Assembly (NCBI GenBank): GCA_018127705.1
Contig: CP072328.1
Span: 186,001-250,000 of the forward strand
DNA length: 64,000 nucleotides
Direction of reading: 5' to 3'
From: TM7 phylum sp. oral taxon 349
GTDB taxonomy: Bacteria > Patescibacteriota > Saccharimonadia > Saccharimonadales > Saccharimonadaceae
In this document: piece after piece, positions 36,720 to 43,771 of the stretch
Layout: every line of letters starts with the position of its first letter
How positions within the stretch are numbered: the first letter of the stretch is position 1
The notes under the pieces: model-generated
The model's input: the letters and a program-made list of their open reading frames with translations, nothing else
Told to the model about the DNA's origin: nothing
Database searches by the model: none
Program-made: the position numbers and the translations under genes

Positions 36720-36797
36720 CGCGGGGTGGAGCAGCCTGGTCAGCTCGGTTGGCTCATAACCAACAGGTCGCTGGTTCAAATCCAGCCCCCGCTACCA
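36720..36797 (+). tRNA. Initiator tRNA-fMet (CAT)
   Basis: Starts CGCGGGGTGGAGCAGCCTGG as bacterial initiators do, with an unpaired first base pair (C1 against T72; A in E. coli). Anticodon stem GTTGG/CCAAC: the usual three G:C pairs next to the loop are reduced to two because pair 29:41 is T:A. The D-loop is one base longer than in E. coli. CCA encoded. Confidence 0.93.
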
Positions 36798-36832
36798 AAA
36801 AAGACGTTTCAGGTTCTGAAAGGTCTTTTTTT
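36798..36832 (+). terminator. Terminator of tRNA-fMet
   Basis: AAAGAC-GTTTCAG / CTGAAAG-GTCTTT stem with 3 nt loop and seven T, directly after CCA. Confidence 0.88.
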
Positions 36833-36909
36833 GTTTGGAGTTTTTACATAGTACCCAAAACGTGATGCGGATTTGTTGTATACACTCTTTAGAGTGCTGC
36901 AGCAACTAG

Positions 36910-38289
36910 CTAGCTGGTCGCTAATTTACTCGCAGCGACACGTACAACTTCGCTCCAACTGAGAAATGCATGCTGTGTGTTGGCTATATCACGTGCGGAT
37001 AATCCGAGTCGAACGGCAAGGGCTAGCTCATGAATAATTTCGCCCGCGTCCGGTGCGACGACAGTTGCACCCAAGATGGTACCTTTCTTGTCGGCAATAA
37101 TTTTGGCGAATCCATCACGGAAATCGCTGGTATTGGCGCGCGCGACGATGGTGAGCGGTGCCAAGGCTTTATTGACCTTCAGGTCGCGCTTGATACAATC
37201 GTCTTCGGTTAGCCCGACTGATGCAACACTCGGCATCGTGAAAGTGACGCGTGGCGTAGCGGTATAATCCGGTGCAAGCTGACCTTTGCTGAATATATTG
37301 TGCGCTGCGATTTGTGACTCCAACAGGGCAGTATGCGTGTGTTCGGCATGCCCGACGACGTCGCCCGCAGCGTAAATATGTCGAGCGCTCGTTTGTAAAT
37401 ATTCATTTGTTTTTATGCCGGTCGGGTCATATTCAACGTGTGCGTTTTCGAGACCTAAGTCAACATTTGGTACGCGTCCTGCAGCCACTAAAACCTCTTC
37501 AACGCGAATCGTTTTTTCGACGCCGCCACGCAGAAAGCTAACGCGGTATCCAAGTCCATCTTTCGCGATAGCAACGGTGCGGGTCTGCGTGAGCGCTGTG
37601 ACACCCTTATGGTCTTTCAGGTAGGGCTCAAGCAGTCTGCCGACTTCCTCTTCCTCTTTCGGCAAGATACGTGCCGCGATCTCTGCTAAGTATACTTTCG
37701 TACCGAAAATCGCCATTAGCTGCGCAATCTCTACGCCAATAGAATCTGCACCAATAATGTATAAACTTTTTGGTGGACGGATTGTTTCAAGCATTGTTCG
37801 CGGCGTCAGGTATGCAATATCAGTTAGTCCTGGAATGTCTGGTGCAATCCAACGCGAGCCAGTCGCGATTAAGAAATGTCCGGCGCTGATATGCTTGCGA
37901 TTGATGGAGATCTCGTTTGGCGACAAAAATTGCGCGTGCCCGGCGTAGGTATCAATATTGTGCGACTCGTAAAATTTACGATTGCCAGCGGCACCAGTGC
38001 GCTTGACTGCTAAATCTTTCCAGGCGCGTAGGCTCGGATAATTATAGCTCAGTGTACCGGAACGCAGCCCAAACTTTGTGCCGTGTCGCGCTTCGTCATA
38101 TAAATGTGCTGCGTGTAACAAGGCTTTTGTTGGGATGTCACTCCAGTTTGGCGAGTCACCACCGAAAGTATCCTCTTCAATGATAGCAACGCGCTTATTG
38201 GCGCGCGCTGCGATAGTGGCCGCCGCCGATCCGCCTGCGCCGCTGCCGATAACGATAAGATCATAATCAAAATGATTTTTTTTAGCCAT
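36910..38289 (-). CDS. Flavin disulfide-reductase homologue without redox cysteines
   Basis: 459 residues, full length for the dihydrolipoamide dehydrogenase/mercuric reductase family: FAD motif VIGSGAGGSAAATIAARANK, NAD(P) motif IIGADSIGVEIAQLMAIFG, second FAD motif HIYAAGDV, and the dimerisation domain. The redox-active motif, normally GGTCxNxGCIPSK, reads GGDSPNWSDIPTK at 43-55, so both cysteines are gone (S46, D51), and the C-terminal H-P-T-x-x-E is QHAFLSWSE. It can still bind flavin and nicotinamide but cannot use the classic dithiol chemistry. Third gene of an operon with an ATP-cone and a membrane protein. Confidence 0.85.
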   Translation of the reverse strand: MAKKNHFDYDLIVIGSGAGGSAAATIAARANKRVAIIEEDTFGGDSPNWSDIPTKALLHAAHLYDEARHGTKFGLRSGTLSYNYPSLRAWKDLAVKRTGAAGNRKFYESHNIDTYAGHAQFLSPNEISINRKHISAGHFLIATGSRWIAPDIPGLTDIAYLTPRTMLETIRPPKSLYIIGADSIGVEIAQLMAIFGTKVYLAEIAARILPKEEEEVGRLLEPYLKDHKGVTALTQTRTVAIAKDGLGYRVSFLRGGVEKTIRVEEVLVAAGRVPNVDLGLENAHVEYDPTGIKTNEYLQTSARHIYAAGDVVGHAEHTHTALLESQIAAHNIFSKGQLAPDYTATPRVTFTMPSVASVGLTEDDCIKRDLKVNKALAPLTIVARANTSDFRDGFAKIIADKKGTILGATVVAPDAGEIIHELALAVRLGLSARDIANTQHAFLSWSEVVRVAASKLATS

Positions 38290-38297
38290 AAAGCCTC

Positions 38298-38585
38298 CTA
38301 CATGATTGTTTTGTGGTGTTTATATAAATATGCTGCGTCGGGGTGAAACGCCTTGAGTGCTAGCGCCGCCTGCGTACGTATATCAGTGGTGGTGATTTCG
38401 GGCTTATTTGTGCACCAGGCGACGACGGTATTGCAGGTAGTGGTTGCGGCGTCGTGGGCGAGTCCGTCCGGACTGCCGGTACTAATACAGACGGCGTAAA
38501 TGCTGGCATATAACTTGCCGGGGTCAAACGGTTCGTTTGGTCGCTTACCTTGGCGTTTCACGACGTCAACAGAGAGATCACTCAT
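38298..38585 (-). CDS. Stand-alone ATP-cone domain protein
   Basis: 95 residues that are little more than one ATP-cone: VVKRQGKRPNEPFDPGKLYASI at the start, ITTTDIRTQAALAL in the middle and PDAAYLYKHHK at the end, as in NrdR and ribonucleotide reductases. There is no zinc ribbon, so it is not NrdR. An ATP/dATP sensor function is inferred. Overlaps the membrane gene before it by 4 bp. Confidence 0.78.
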   Translation of the reverse strand: MSDLSVDVVKRQGKRPNEPFDPGKLYASIYAVCISTGSPDGLAHDAATTTCNTVVAWCTNKPEITTTDIRTQAALALKAFHPDAAYLYKHHKTIM

Positions 38586-39301
38586 AAGCCCGCTGCCTTT
38601 ACGGTGACATCAGCGACTTGGTTCGCGTATAAATAGAGTCCGAGTACGATGAGCCCCGTGCCGGCGGCAAACTGTAGAAAGTGCTTATTGCGCTCACGCC
38701 AACGCTGGATGCTGCTTAACGAGTGTCCGCTACCGATAAGAACAGTAACGAGCAATGTGCCAAGCGACGCGATGATTGTATATAGCGTAATGCCAGCGAT
38801 TTGCCATTGGAGCGGCAATGTGGCGAGCGAGATTGCCGCAGCGGTAGCGGGTACTGCAACGAATAATAACTCAGACGCAACGCTTGCCAGCCCAAGGCTA
38901 TACGCTTCGGTAGCCAGTGAGGCTTGAGCTATGCGCTGCTGTAAAAACCGCGAAAAACCGCGCGGAATCCATAAGCTCGTGCCGTCGCCGCGGCGGTAGT
39001 ATAATAACCATACAAACACGCCGATGCTTGCGAGTAGAATGGCAATAATCGTCCACGCTTGCGGTGTTGATACGCTGTGGTAGAAGCCGCTTGCGATACA
39101 GCCGGCGAGCGATACGGTTAGCAATGTCATCGTCATAACACCGCCTAAAAACCCGCCGGTTAGACGCTGCAGCGTCTTGTTCGGCGCTTTCCGTCCGCGC
39201 GCATAGCTTGAAAGTGCTGTAATAATACTGACGCCCAGCTGAAAACTGGCGTGAATAAGCGCAGCGAGCGCGACGACACTGAGGGCGGTTAGGGTATCCA
39301 T
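38582..39301 (-). CDS. Polytopic membrane protein, unknown
   Basis: 239 residues from the ATG at 39301, about six to seven membrane helices, with an internal charged loop (YYRRGDGTSLW). Layout recalls LysE/cytochrome-biogenesis DsbD-like transporters, but no motif confirms that. First gene of the operon with the ATP-cone protein and the flavoprotein. Confidence 0.6.
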   Translation of the reverse strand: MDTLTALSVVALAALIHASFQLGVSIITALSSYARGRKAPNKTLQRLTGGFLGGVMTMTLLTVSLAGCIASGFYHSVSTPQAWTIIAILLASIGVFVWLLYYRRGDGTSLWIPRGFSRFLQQRIAQASLATEAYSLGLASVASELLFVAVPATAAAISLATLPLQWQIAGITLYTIIASLGTLLVTVLIGSGHSLSSIQRWRERNKHFLQFAAGTGLIVLGLYLYANQVADVTVKAAGL

Positions 39302-39448
39302 GTTTGTCTTCGTAAATCCTCTCATAATATTATAGCGTAAGCGGTGTAAGTATGTAAAGATTTTTTGTAAAACTATTGCGTTTATGGTGAGTTTATGATA
39401 TTATAAAAGTATTGATACTAATAACAAAAAGAAAGAAGCAACAGCAAC

Positions 39449-39589
39449 ATGAAAATCATCGCCGGCAAATTAGCTAACAATTTTACTAATAATGACGCCA
39501 CTTGGAATCGTTCGCGCTCGCTTGCTGAGCTGCGCGCATTCGTTGCGGCGCACGATGAAGCGCTTGAGGTTGAAGATTTTGAACTGTAG
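39449..39589 (+). CDS. 46-residue acidic protein
   Basis: ATG at 39449 to TAG at 39587-39589, with AAAGAAAGAAG about 10 bases upstream. Sequence starts MKIIAGKLANNFTNND and ends in an acidic tail (EALEVEDFEL). It fills the gap before rdgB; codon use is like the neighbours. Unknown function. Confidence 0.5.
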   Translation: MKIIAGKLANNFTNNDATWNRSRSLAELRAFVAAHDEALEVEDFEL

Positions 39590-39619
39590 GCGCTAACTTA
39601 TTTTATGTAAAATGATTGT

Positions 39620-40258
39620 ATGGCACGTGAAAAACACGGCATATTATTTGCCACAAAAAATCCCGGAAAATTAGCTGAGTTCAAAGAAACTTTCAATAAG
39701 TTCAGCACTGATTACGAGATAATATCATTTCGCGACCTTACTTACGACATTCCAGATTGTGACGAAACGGGCACAACATTTAGAGAGAATGCACGCTTGA
39801 AGGTTCGTAATGCGCGGCGGCATCTGCGGGGAGATGATAAAAATTTAATTGTCGTCGGCGATGATTCTGGTATGCGGATATCGTATCTAAATGGAGAGCC
39901 GGGCGTCTACACGCGCCGTTGGAATGGAAGCGAGATGACCGACGAAGCCATTATCGCTTATTGCCTTGACAAGATGCGTGGAGCGAATAATCGCTCGGCA
40001 AAGTATGTTACGTATTTTGCAGTTTCGGTTCCTGATGATGATATAGCAATAATAAGCGGCGAGAATCGCGGCGTTATTCTTGAACGCCCGCGGTGCAGTT
40101 CGCTGCTACCAGGGCTGCCATTTCGAGCGTTATTTTTCGTACCAGAATTAAATCTGATGTTTCATGAAGTTAGAGAGCTTTCTGCCGAAAAACGAAAGGA
40201 CTACATTCTCGGGCATGAGCAGGCGATACGACAAATCGTTAATTATTTAGATAAATAA
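39620..40258 (+). CDS. rdgB: RdgB/HAM1-family non-canonical purine NTP pyrophosphatase
   Basis: 212 residues. Substrate loop FATKNPGKLAEFKE at the start, catalytic GDDSGMRISYLNGEPGVYTRR at about 75-96. It removes ITP/XTP-type nucleotides. Leaderless promoter TAAAAT at 39608-39613. Its last 39 bp recur 1047 bp downstream. Confidence 0.88.
   Translation: MAREKHGILFATKNPGKLAEFKETFNKFSTDYEIISFRDLTYDIPDCDETGTTFRENARLKVRNARRHLRGDDKNLIVVGDDSGMRISYLNGEPGVYTRRWNGSEMTDEAIIAYCLDKMRGANNRSAKYVTYFAVSVPDDDIAIISGENRGVILERPRCSSLLPGLPFRALFFVPELNLMFHEVRELSAEKRKDYILGHEQAIRQIVNYLDK
40220..40258 (+). repeat. Direct repeat, copy A (3' end of rdgB)
   Basis: 39 bp including the last 12 codons and stop of rdgB, nearly repeated at 41267-41305 (37/39 identical; the two changes are adjacent, CG to TA). 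Looks like an attachment-site pair or a tandem duplication. Confidence 0.9.
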
Positions 40259-40615
40259 TCGGCGGAAAGTTCTAATAGCTTGTGTGAGAAAGATTGAAAC
40301 TAGGAAAGTAAAAAGAGGGCTAATTGATACGTTGTTTATGTGATATGTATACTATCCATATAAAACGGCGATAGCACCGTATGGAATTATATACTTAAAA
40401 GCCGATCTGTTGTTTTTAAGACATAGCTAGTGCATAATAAAGGTGTTCTACGCTTTACATATTTGAGCTGCGATCTTTTTTCCTCGCACGGTTAAGACCA
40501 GAAATGGAACACAGTGTGAAACAAATGGGCTTAACGCTCAAATGTGGATGAAAGGCGTAGAACGCCGATGTACGATGTTTCTTTTGTTTGGAACGCAAAA
40601 AGAAAGGATAAAGTG
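40259..40615 (+). other. AT-rich stretch without gene
   Basis: Only a weak stem CCATA..CGG / CCG..TATGG near 40356-40383 is visible. Composition is richer in A+T than rdgB, matching the following gene. Confidence 0.5.
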
Positions 40616-41131
40616 ATGATACCAGGATCAGTAATCATGTGCCTGATTGTATACTGGCTGAGTAGTAGAGGCGAAAAGAAGAGGAAAGAACAGAGGGCAC
40701 AGGCTGAACGCGATAGATTAAATAAAATCCGGATGGATACGCGCGAAGTGATACGCTCGCGCGCAAAAGCTGAGTTCAATGTGGATTATGCAGACGATGA
40801 ACTTAACTGGCTTATAAAAACAATAGAAGCCGAGGATGGCGAAGAAGGTATTGTCAACCTCGGTCTCGTATTCGCGAAAGATTCAAAGGAAAATATTGAA
40901 AAGTATATAGTGATGATTGAGGTGACATATCATAAGCACTTGCTGAAACAGCAGTTTGCTCAAGTAGCTGCTGAGGATGAAAAAAGATTGCAAGAAATAC
41001 TAGAGGACTTTAAGAGACTTAATCCCGATCAGCGGAAGCTGCATTTTGCATATATAAAAAAGCATTATGCAGATGTGTTGACAAGAGAGCAACTGCATAT
41101 ACTTGAACTAGCTAGTTTAAGGCAAGACTGA
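40616..41131 (+). CDS. Membrane-anchored coiled-coil protein, unknown
   Basis: 171 residues from the ATG at 40616, which has AAGAAAGGA eight bases upstream; an ATG at 40544 is possible. A short N-terminal helix (MIPGSVIMCLIVYWL) is followed by a highly charged helical body. AT-rich codon use. It is the only gene inside the segment bounded by the rdgB 3'-end repeat. Confidence 0.55.
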   Translation: MIPGSVIMCLIVYWLSSRGEKKRKEQRAQAERDRLNKIRMDTREVIRSRAKAEFNVDYADDELNWLIKTIEAEDGEEGIVNLGLVFAKDSKENIEKYIVMIEVTYHKHLLKQQFAQVAAEDEKRLQEILEDFKRLNPDQRKLHFAYIKKHYADVLTREQLHILELASLRQD

Positions 41132-41266
41132 TACAATGTCAAAGTTAAAATGATTACCTGGTTTTGAAAGAAGAGTGGGGCTAAAGCGCTACGAATTGAA
41201 CTGCGAATGCTCTTATTAGTGCGATGTTATTTATAACTTGACTCTAAATGAAAGATCATGGAATCG

Positions 41267-41305
41267 CAGGCGATATAACAAATCGTTAATTATTTAGATA
41301 AATAA
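41267..41305 (+). repeat. Direct repeat, copy B (rdgB 3' end duplicate)
   Basis: Second copy of the 39 bp repeat, non-coding here. It is followed by a complete GGCGGA/TCCGCC terminator stem, whereas copy A is followed only by the first arm of the same stem (40262-40267). Confidence 0.9.
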
Positions 41306-41328
41306 AAAATTGGCGGAAAATCCGCCGA
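41304..41328 (-). terminator. Terminator of tRNA-Met
   Basis: Minus-strand stem TCGGCGGA / TCCGCCAA (41328-41310) followed by six T (41309-41304). Located just downstream of the minus-strand tRNA. Confidence 0.8.
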
Positions 41329-41339
41329 AAAAATTAGTT

Positions 41340-41416
41340 TGGTAGCACTGACTGGGATCGAACCAGTGACCTTAGGCTTATGAGTCCTACGCTCTAACCA
41401 ACTGAGCTACAGTGCC
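41340..41416 (-). tRNA. tRNA-Met (CAT), elongator type
   Basis: Minus-strand cloverleaf GGCACTGTAGCTCAGTTGGT..., acceptor GGCACTG/CAGTGCT (first pair G:T), loop CTCATAA, T-loop TTCGATC, A73, CCA encoded. D-arm and acceptor resemble elongator Met rather than Ile2. Anticodon stem TAGGA/GCCTA has an A:G at its last pair. Confidence 0.85.
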
Positions 41417-41608
41417 ATAGCGCTATAATTATACCAGACATACGCATGGATTTCTAGCAGTTTCGACGTTGGGTGCGGCCGTTTAGTTCAGAACAGCTAT
41501 AAATTTACTCGCGCTTTACGCTTGCTCTATGACATTTGGCGTATCCGATGCCTAGTGTAACTTGAGGCAGAATCTATTTGGCGAAGCGTAAATACTATGA
41601 AACTTTGC

Positions 41609-42445
41609 TTAGTGTCCTGCTAGATCGACGACCTTGCGCCACATCTTTTTAGCCCTCTTCAAATTCGCTTCGTACTCCGCTGGTATATATCCGTGTAGTT
41701 TCGTGAGAGAGTTTAGAGGACCTGCCATAAATCCGTTGCGAAGCATTTCGTTTTGAGCGGCATGGTAGTCGTCTTTGGTCAAAAGTACTCCCTGTATATG
41801 AGCTGAATCAATTGCTCCCTTGTGTTTAATCTCTCCAGTATTGAGCTTTGTATGAGATATGACTGGTACGGTTCCCTTCAGAGCGATTTCTAACGCATTT
41901 CGAGCCGTTATCTCAAGCCAGCGTTCTCCCGTAACCAGTGTTTGCAAGTATGCCTCTAAATGTTCGGTATCCGTTTTATTTAATTCATCGTACGGAAAAT
42001 TAGTTCCCGCGCCAATATGAAGCGTAATATCGTATGGACTGGCAATTGTTTCGTCTGACAATAATATTTTTTCCGTGCATAATAATAGCGTAGAAGACCC
42101 GTATATAGAATGCCTGTGCATATCGCCCCAGCTTGTGAACGCATATTCATCTAAGCCTAGCGATTCATCAAGAGGCAGCGTGTGAGTGGACTTGTTTTTC
42201 GACAAGGCTTTTGCTGGCATGATGGCACTGTTTTGAATAGAATTCAGGTTCTCGGATTCTGTCTTGTGGGTGAGTGGAAACCCGTCTAGCATCATCTCTT
42301 TAATTCTGCCGAGGGCACGCTCTTCTTTCCTGGTTGTTGGCCGCTGGAGTACTTTATAGTTGCGAGCGTTCTCTTCTAAATCAACTTTGTCAAGCAACTT
42401 CCAGGACAAGCATGAGAGATAGGTGAGATTTTCTGGTGTTGGCAT
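41609..42445 (-). CDS. Hypothetical protein beside the inverted-repeat island
   Basis: 278 residues from the ATG at 42445 (a TTG at 42496 would lie inside the inverted repeat). Soluble. The segment LTHKTESENLNSIQNSAIM near residue 57 and a later SIYGSSTLLLC recall, loosely, ADP-ribosyltransferase-like folds (H-x-T ... N-L-x-S-I), but I cannot find the full set of catalytic residues. Unknown. Confidence 0.55.
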   Translation of the reverse strand: MPTPENLTYLSCLSWKLLDKVDLEENARNYKVLQRPTTRKEERALGRIKEMMLDGFPLTHKTESENLNSIQNSAIMPAKALSKNKSTHTLPLDESLGLDEYAFTSWGDMHRHSIYGSSTLLLCTEKILLSDETIASPYDITLHIGAGTNFPYDELNKTDTEHLEAYLQTLVTGERWLEITARNALEIALKGTVPVISHTKLNTGEIKHKGAIDSAHIQGVLLTKDDYHAAQNEMLRNGFMAGPLNSLTKLHGYIPAEYEANLKRAKKMWRKVVDLAGH

Positions 42446-42486
42446 GCATAAAATTATGCCATGTTTTAATAAAAATGCAATATACT

Positions 42487-42517
42487 GCGGTGGCAATTAT
42501 CCCATTGAAACAAGTGT
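42487..42517 (+). repeat. 31 bp inverted repeat, left arm
   Basis: Begins GCGGTGGCAATTATCCC; its complement is at 43982-44012 with 29 of 31 bases matching (AA here against GG). The pair bounds a 1526 bp segment. Confidence 0.93.
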
Positions 42518-42583
42518 ATGGGCGTCTAAGCGTAAATGCTTATGATTTGCTATTGGATTAGTTGATATTATAATTTTTAGTAT

Positions 42584-43018
42584 ATGGATGAAAATGAGCA
42601 AATAGAGATATTGAAATCAACGCTCGCTGAGCAGCAACGTTTTCACGACGAACTAACGAATTCGTTTGACGACACAAAAAATAGAATTGTTGTTTATATC
42701 GGTGCTATTCTGGCGGGACTTGCTTTTTTATACTCTGGTGCAATAGATACATCAAAAGGCGTTCGGGAGCGCTTGTTTATTCCGGAAGAGCTATACGGTA
42801 TTATATTCTACTTTTTTGGACTAACGTGCATCCTATACGCGCTTTTTGTACTAATTCGTGCGATGAAGATGGATACTCAATGGGAGGTATATACTGACAC
42901 TTCTGACCGTAGAATTATAGGTAGTATAGATGATCGGCTTACAAAGCGAGAGTATCTTCAGGAGATGGTCAATGGTTATGAGGATGCGAGTGAAAAAATC
43001 TCAAATCCCATAAAATAA
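42584..43018 (+). CDS. Two-helix membrane protein, unknown
   Basis: 144 residues: a charged helical N-terminus (about 1-28), two membrane helices (about 31-50 and 68-92) joined by a short loop, and a cytoplasmic C-terminus with coiled-coil character. TATAAT lies about 9 bases before the ATG. Size and layout resemble small effector or holin-like proteins of defence loci, which is only analogy. Confidence 0.6.
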   Translation: MDENEQIEILKSTLAEQQRFHDELTNSFDDTKNRIVVYIGAILAGLAFLYSGAIDTSKGVRERLFIPEELYGIIFYFFGLTCILYALFVLIRAMKMDTQWEVYTDTSDRRIIGSIDDRLTKREYLQEMVNGYEDASEKISNPIK

Positions 43019-43061
43019 AATATCTAGCTGTTCAAAATGCTTTTCTCCCAATGATTGCTGG

Positions 43062-43199
43062 TGCTATAATATTAGTAGTGCTAAGGTTCTTTCAATAAAG
43101 CACTAGGAAGGGTATACTAGTAACTATGAAAAAAACCTACGGAGCCGGCGCTTAATTAGCGTTCATTGTCGCAAAAGCCCCATTCATTGGGGCTTTTTT
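43062..43199 (+). ncRNA. Short terminated transcript with possible 9-residue peptide
   Basis: Extended -10 TGCTATAAT (43062-43070) would start a transcript near 43077. It opens with a TAGTGCT/AGCACTA hairpin (43076-43105), contains a second TATACT just before ATG 43126 of a 9-codon frame (MKKTYGAGA, 43126-43155), and ends at a clear terminator, AAAGCCCC/GGGGCTTT plus T6 (43174-43198). Small RNA or leader peptide; no downstream gene explains it. Confidence 0.5.
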
Positions 43200-43216
43200 A
43201 TGCTAAAATACTAATT

Positions 43217-43311
43217 GTCTAGATCCATAATGAGGCTCATTTTTTATCCCGAGAAATGGGCAGCCATTTGCACTAAAGCAATAGGGATAAAACCTTGTTG
43301 TGGGTCTAGAC
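43217..43311 (+). ncRNA. 95 nt long-hairpin RNA, novel
   Basis: An extended -10 TGCTAAAAT (43201-43209) puts the start at 43216-43217, exactly the first base of a nested fold: GTCTAGA-t-CC with GG-g-TCTAGAC, then AATGAGG with CCTTGTT, then TTTTATCCC with GGGATAAAA, and at the tip AAATGG-gcag-CCATTT beside an unpaired stretch. It is not SRP RNA (no GGAAGCAGC). The one-long-stem shape recalls 6S RNA, but it is half the size. Confidence 0.6.
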
Positions 43312-43431
43312 AGCTTATCGTGTAGTATTATACAATCTATAATCATTTTATGCAAGTCTATTATGCATACAGTTAATAATCCCTTTTTCGTTTAAAGGGG
43401 TAGCGCAAAGAATTGTCACTTGCTATAATTA

Positions 43432-43480
43432 GAAGTGACAAGATCGCCTACCCGCTATACATCAGCGGGTATTTCTTTTA
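43432..43480 (+). ncRNA. ~45 nt RNA, 5' half antisense to the adjacent tRNA-like anticodon arm
   Basis: Extended -10 TGCTATAAT at 43421-43429 predicts a start at about 43436. The 5' part lies in GAAGTGACAAGATCGCC (43432-43448), identical to 43541-43557, which is the non-template face of the anticodon arm of the minus-strand tRNA-like gene, so this RNA would be its perfect complement. It ends in a perfect terminator TACCCGCT/AGCGGGTA (43449-43471) and TTTCTTTT. It may instead be the relic of an attachment site. Confidence 0.5.
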
Positions 43481-43506
43481 CCGTCTTTTGTTTTAGCTGT
43501 ATGTTT

Positions 43507-43581
43507 TGGTGGAAATGCGGGGAGTTGAACCCCGATCCGCGAAGTGACAAGATCGCCATTTTACCGTTAAACTACATCCCC
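43507..43581 (-). tRNA. tRNA-like gene with expanded anticodon loop
   Basis: 75 nt on the minus strand with acceptor GGGGATG/CATTTCC, D-arm GTTTAACGGTAAAAT, T-arm CGGGG-TTCAACT-CCCCG, A73 and encoded CCA. The anticodon arm is 18 nt: GCGA/TCGC pair, then a T:T opposition, leaving an 8 nt loop CTTGTCAC (10 nt if T:T is open). Read from the 3' side the anticodon is GTC (Asp) followed by A37, but Asp tRNAs have G73; read from the 5' side it is TGT. Functional identity uncertain; may be a pseudo-tRNA. Confidence 0.6.
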
Positions 43582-43599
43582 ATACGTTACAGCCTTAAC

Positions 43600-43648
43600 A
43601 AAAAAGGCACGGATGATACGCCCTTCTCAGGGTATAGACATCCGTGCC
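43600..43648 (-). terminator. Terminator or attenuator just upstream of the tRNA-like gene
   Basis: Minus strand: GGCACGGATG / CATCCGTGCC perfect 10 bp outer stem (43648-43606) with an inner ATACCC/GGG-g-TAT stem, then six T (43605-43600). Only 18 nt separate it from the tRNA 5' end, too little for a promoter. A TATAAT at 43699-43694 could start a leader near 43687. Confidence 0.7.
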
Positions 43649-43771
43649 GTACACGTAAATTTCCGGTTACCGATTTATTAAAATACTTATCCTATTATAC
43701 ATCTTTTCTATGCTTTGCGGATGGCTATTTCTTAATTGTTATAATTAGTATAGATGTAATAAGGAGTTTAT

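Noticed and set aside
41609-42445. DarT-like ADP-ribosyltransferase
   Set aside because: Only an H-x-T-like and N-L-x-S-I-like stretch; no catalytic glutamate context could be placed.
43217-43311. SRP (4.5S) RNA
   Set aside because: Rod-like fold but no GGAAGCAGC apical signature or asymmetric loop.
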